From JAAFHN01 sp031421855 (GTDB lineage Bacteria > Pseudomonadota > Gammaproteobacteria > Burkholderiales > Burkholderiaceae_C): a stretch of 6,811 nucleotides of DNA. The position numbers were made by a program, and so were the translations under genes. The DNA is taken from contig JANOPN010000146.1 in the NCBI GenBank assembly GCA_031421855.1, forward strand, positions 1-6,811, in the 5' to 3' direction. A model generated the notes under the pieces. It did not search any database. It was not told where the DNA came from and was given only the letters and a program-made list of their open reading frames with translations. Shown in pieces: positions 6,635 through 6,811 of this stretch. Within the stretch, counting starts at the first letter, position 1. The number at the start of each line of letters is the position of its first letter.

Positions 6635-6695
6635 GTAGCAAAGAAGTCAATGAATCCGGAGACCAAGTGCGAATTTTGCTACAAAAATCGCAAAA
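6635..6695. repeat. Inverted repeats between the two hydrolase genes
   Basis: GTAGCAAA (6635-6642) is the exact inverted copy of TTTGCTAC (6675-6682), 32 bases apart. TTTTGC (6674-6679), which overlaps the second arm, can instead pair with GCAAAA (6690-6695). The two pairings are mutually exclusive. The segment lies in the 93-base gap between the stop of the upstream hydrolase and the esterase start, so an operator, a weak terminator or no function at all are possible. Confidence 0.35.
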
Positions 6696-6700
6696 CACGG

Positions 6701-6733
6701 CATGTTGAGCGTTACAAACGAGCCATGTTGAGC
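6701..6733. repeat. 10-bp direct repeat across the hydrolase stop codon
   Basis: CATGTTGAGC occurs at 6701-6710 and again at 6724-6733, a period of 23 bases, with the stop codon of the upstream hydrolase between the copies. It may be a small slippage duplication; no function can be assigned. Confidence 0.5.
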
Positions 6734-6811
6734 AAAGCCGCTTCAATCGTGGCTGCCGTCGTGACTGGTTGCTCCATCGGAAACAGGTGGCCGCCATCTA
6801 AAAAGTGCATG
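6712..6811 (-). CDS. Alpha/beta hydrolase, C-terminal fragment (runs off the right edge)
   Basis: The minus-strand frame that enters at 6811 reads MHFLDGGHLFPMEQP and on to a TAA at 6712-6714, 32 whole residues. The GGHLFPMEQP block is the usual setting of the catalytic His at the C-terminus of alpha/beta hydrolase fold proteins, followed here by a final amphipathic helix (TAATIEAALLNMARL). The nucleophile and acid residues lie outside the window, so the substrate class is open. The gene is co-oriented with the esterase, 93 bases upstream of it, and might share its transcript. The Met at 6810 is most likely internal. Confidence 0.75.
   Translation of the reverse strand, partial: MHFLDGGHLFPMEQPVTTAATIEAALLNMARL

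Noticed and set aside
6199..6666. Minus-strand frame of 155 codons as an independent gene.
   Set aside because: Only its first codons (from 6618) match the esterase N-terminus; the rest is the wrong frame of the same gene, which led to the frameshift call.

Overview
The window looks like a chromosomal stretch from a betaproteobacterium, probably of the Burkholderiales. The reasons are GC-rich coding sequence, a lipoprotein whose signal ends in the Cys-Gly-Gly-Gly-Gly motif common in that group, and gene families frequent there (saccharopine-dehydrogenase-like reductase, PF10014 dioxygenase, HSL-type esterase, AAA/DUF4143 ATPase). The taxonomic call is inference; nothing in the window fixes the genus.

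Left part (1-2317): a minus-strand lipoprotein gene starts at 174 and runs off the left edge. Its Pro-Ala linker is encoded by a perfect hexanucleotide repeat that forms the window end. A divergent two-gene operon follows on the plus strand: an NAD(P)-binding saccharopine-dehydrogenase/trans-acting-enoyl-reductase-like oxidoreductase, overlapping by an ATGA junction a 2-oxoglutarate/Fe(II) dioxygenase of the IDO/BsmA type.

Middle (2318-4741): a short, very AT-rich segment with a 12-bp inverted repeat leads into a complete AAA+ ATPase/DUF4143 protein. Next is a gene-poor stretch of about 500 bp that contains a 104-bp element with 16-bp terminal inverted repeats and a 4-bp flanking duplication (MITE-like). 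A small secreted protein of unknown function, with a clear signal peptide, follows.

Right part (4875-6811), all minus strand, read from right to left: the C-terminal 32 residues of an alpha/beta hydrolase; an HSL-family esterase/lipase gene whose reading frame is broken by an apparent one-base deletion near the N-terminus; and a ribbon-helix-helix antitoxin plus PIN-domain toxin pair (VapBC type) with a palindromic operator just upstream.

The genes do not form one obvious pathway. The clear functional units are the reductase-dioxygenase operon and the toxin-antitoxin operon. I found no CRISPR array, tRNA, rRNA or convincing rho-independent terminator. I also saw no clearly new multi-gene system; the most noteworthy items are the frameshifted esterase, the MITE-like element and the unusual control region of the ATPase gene.
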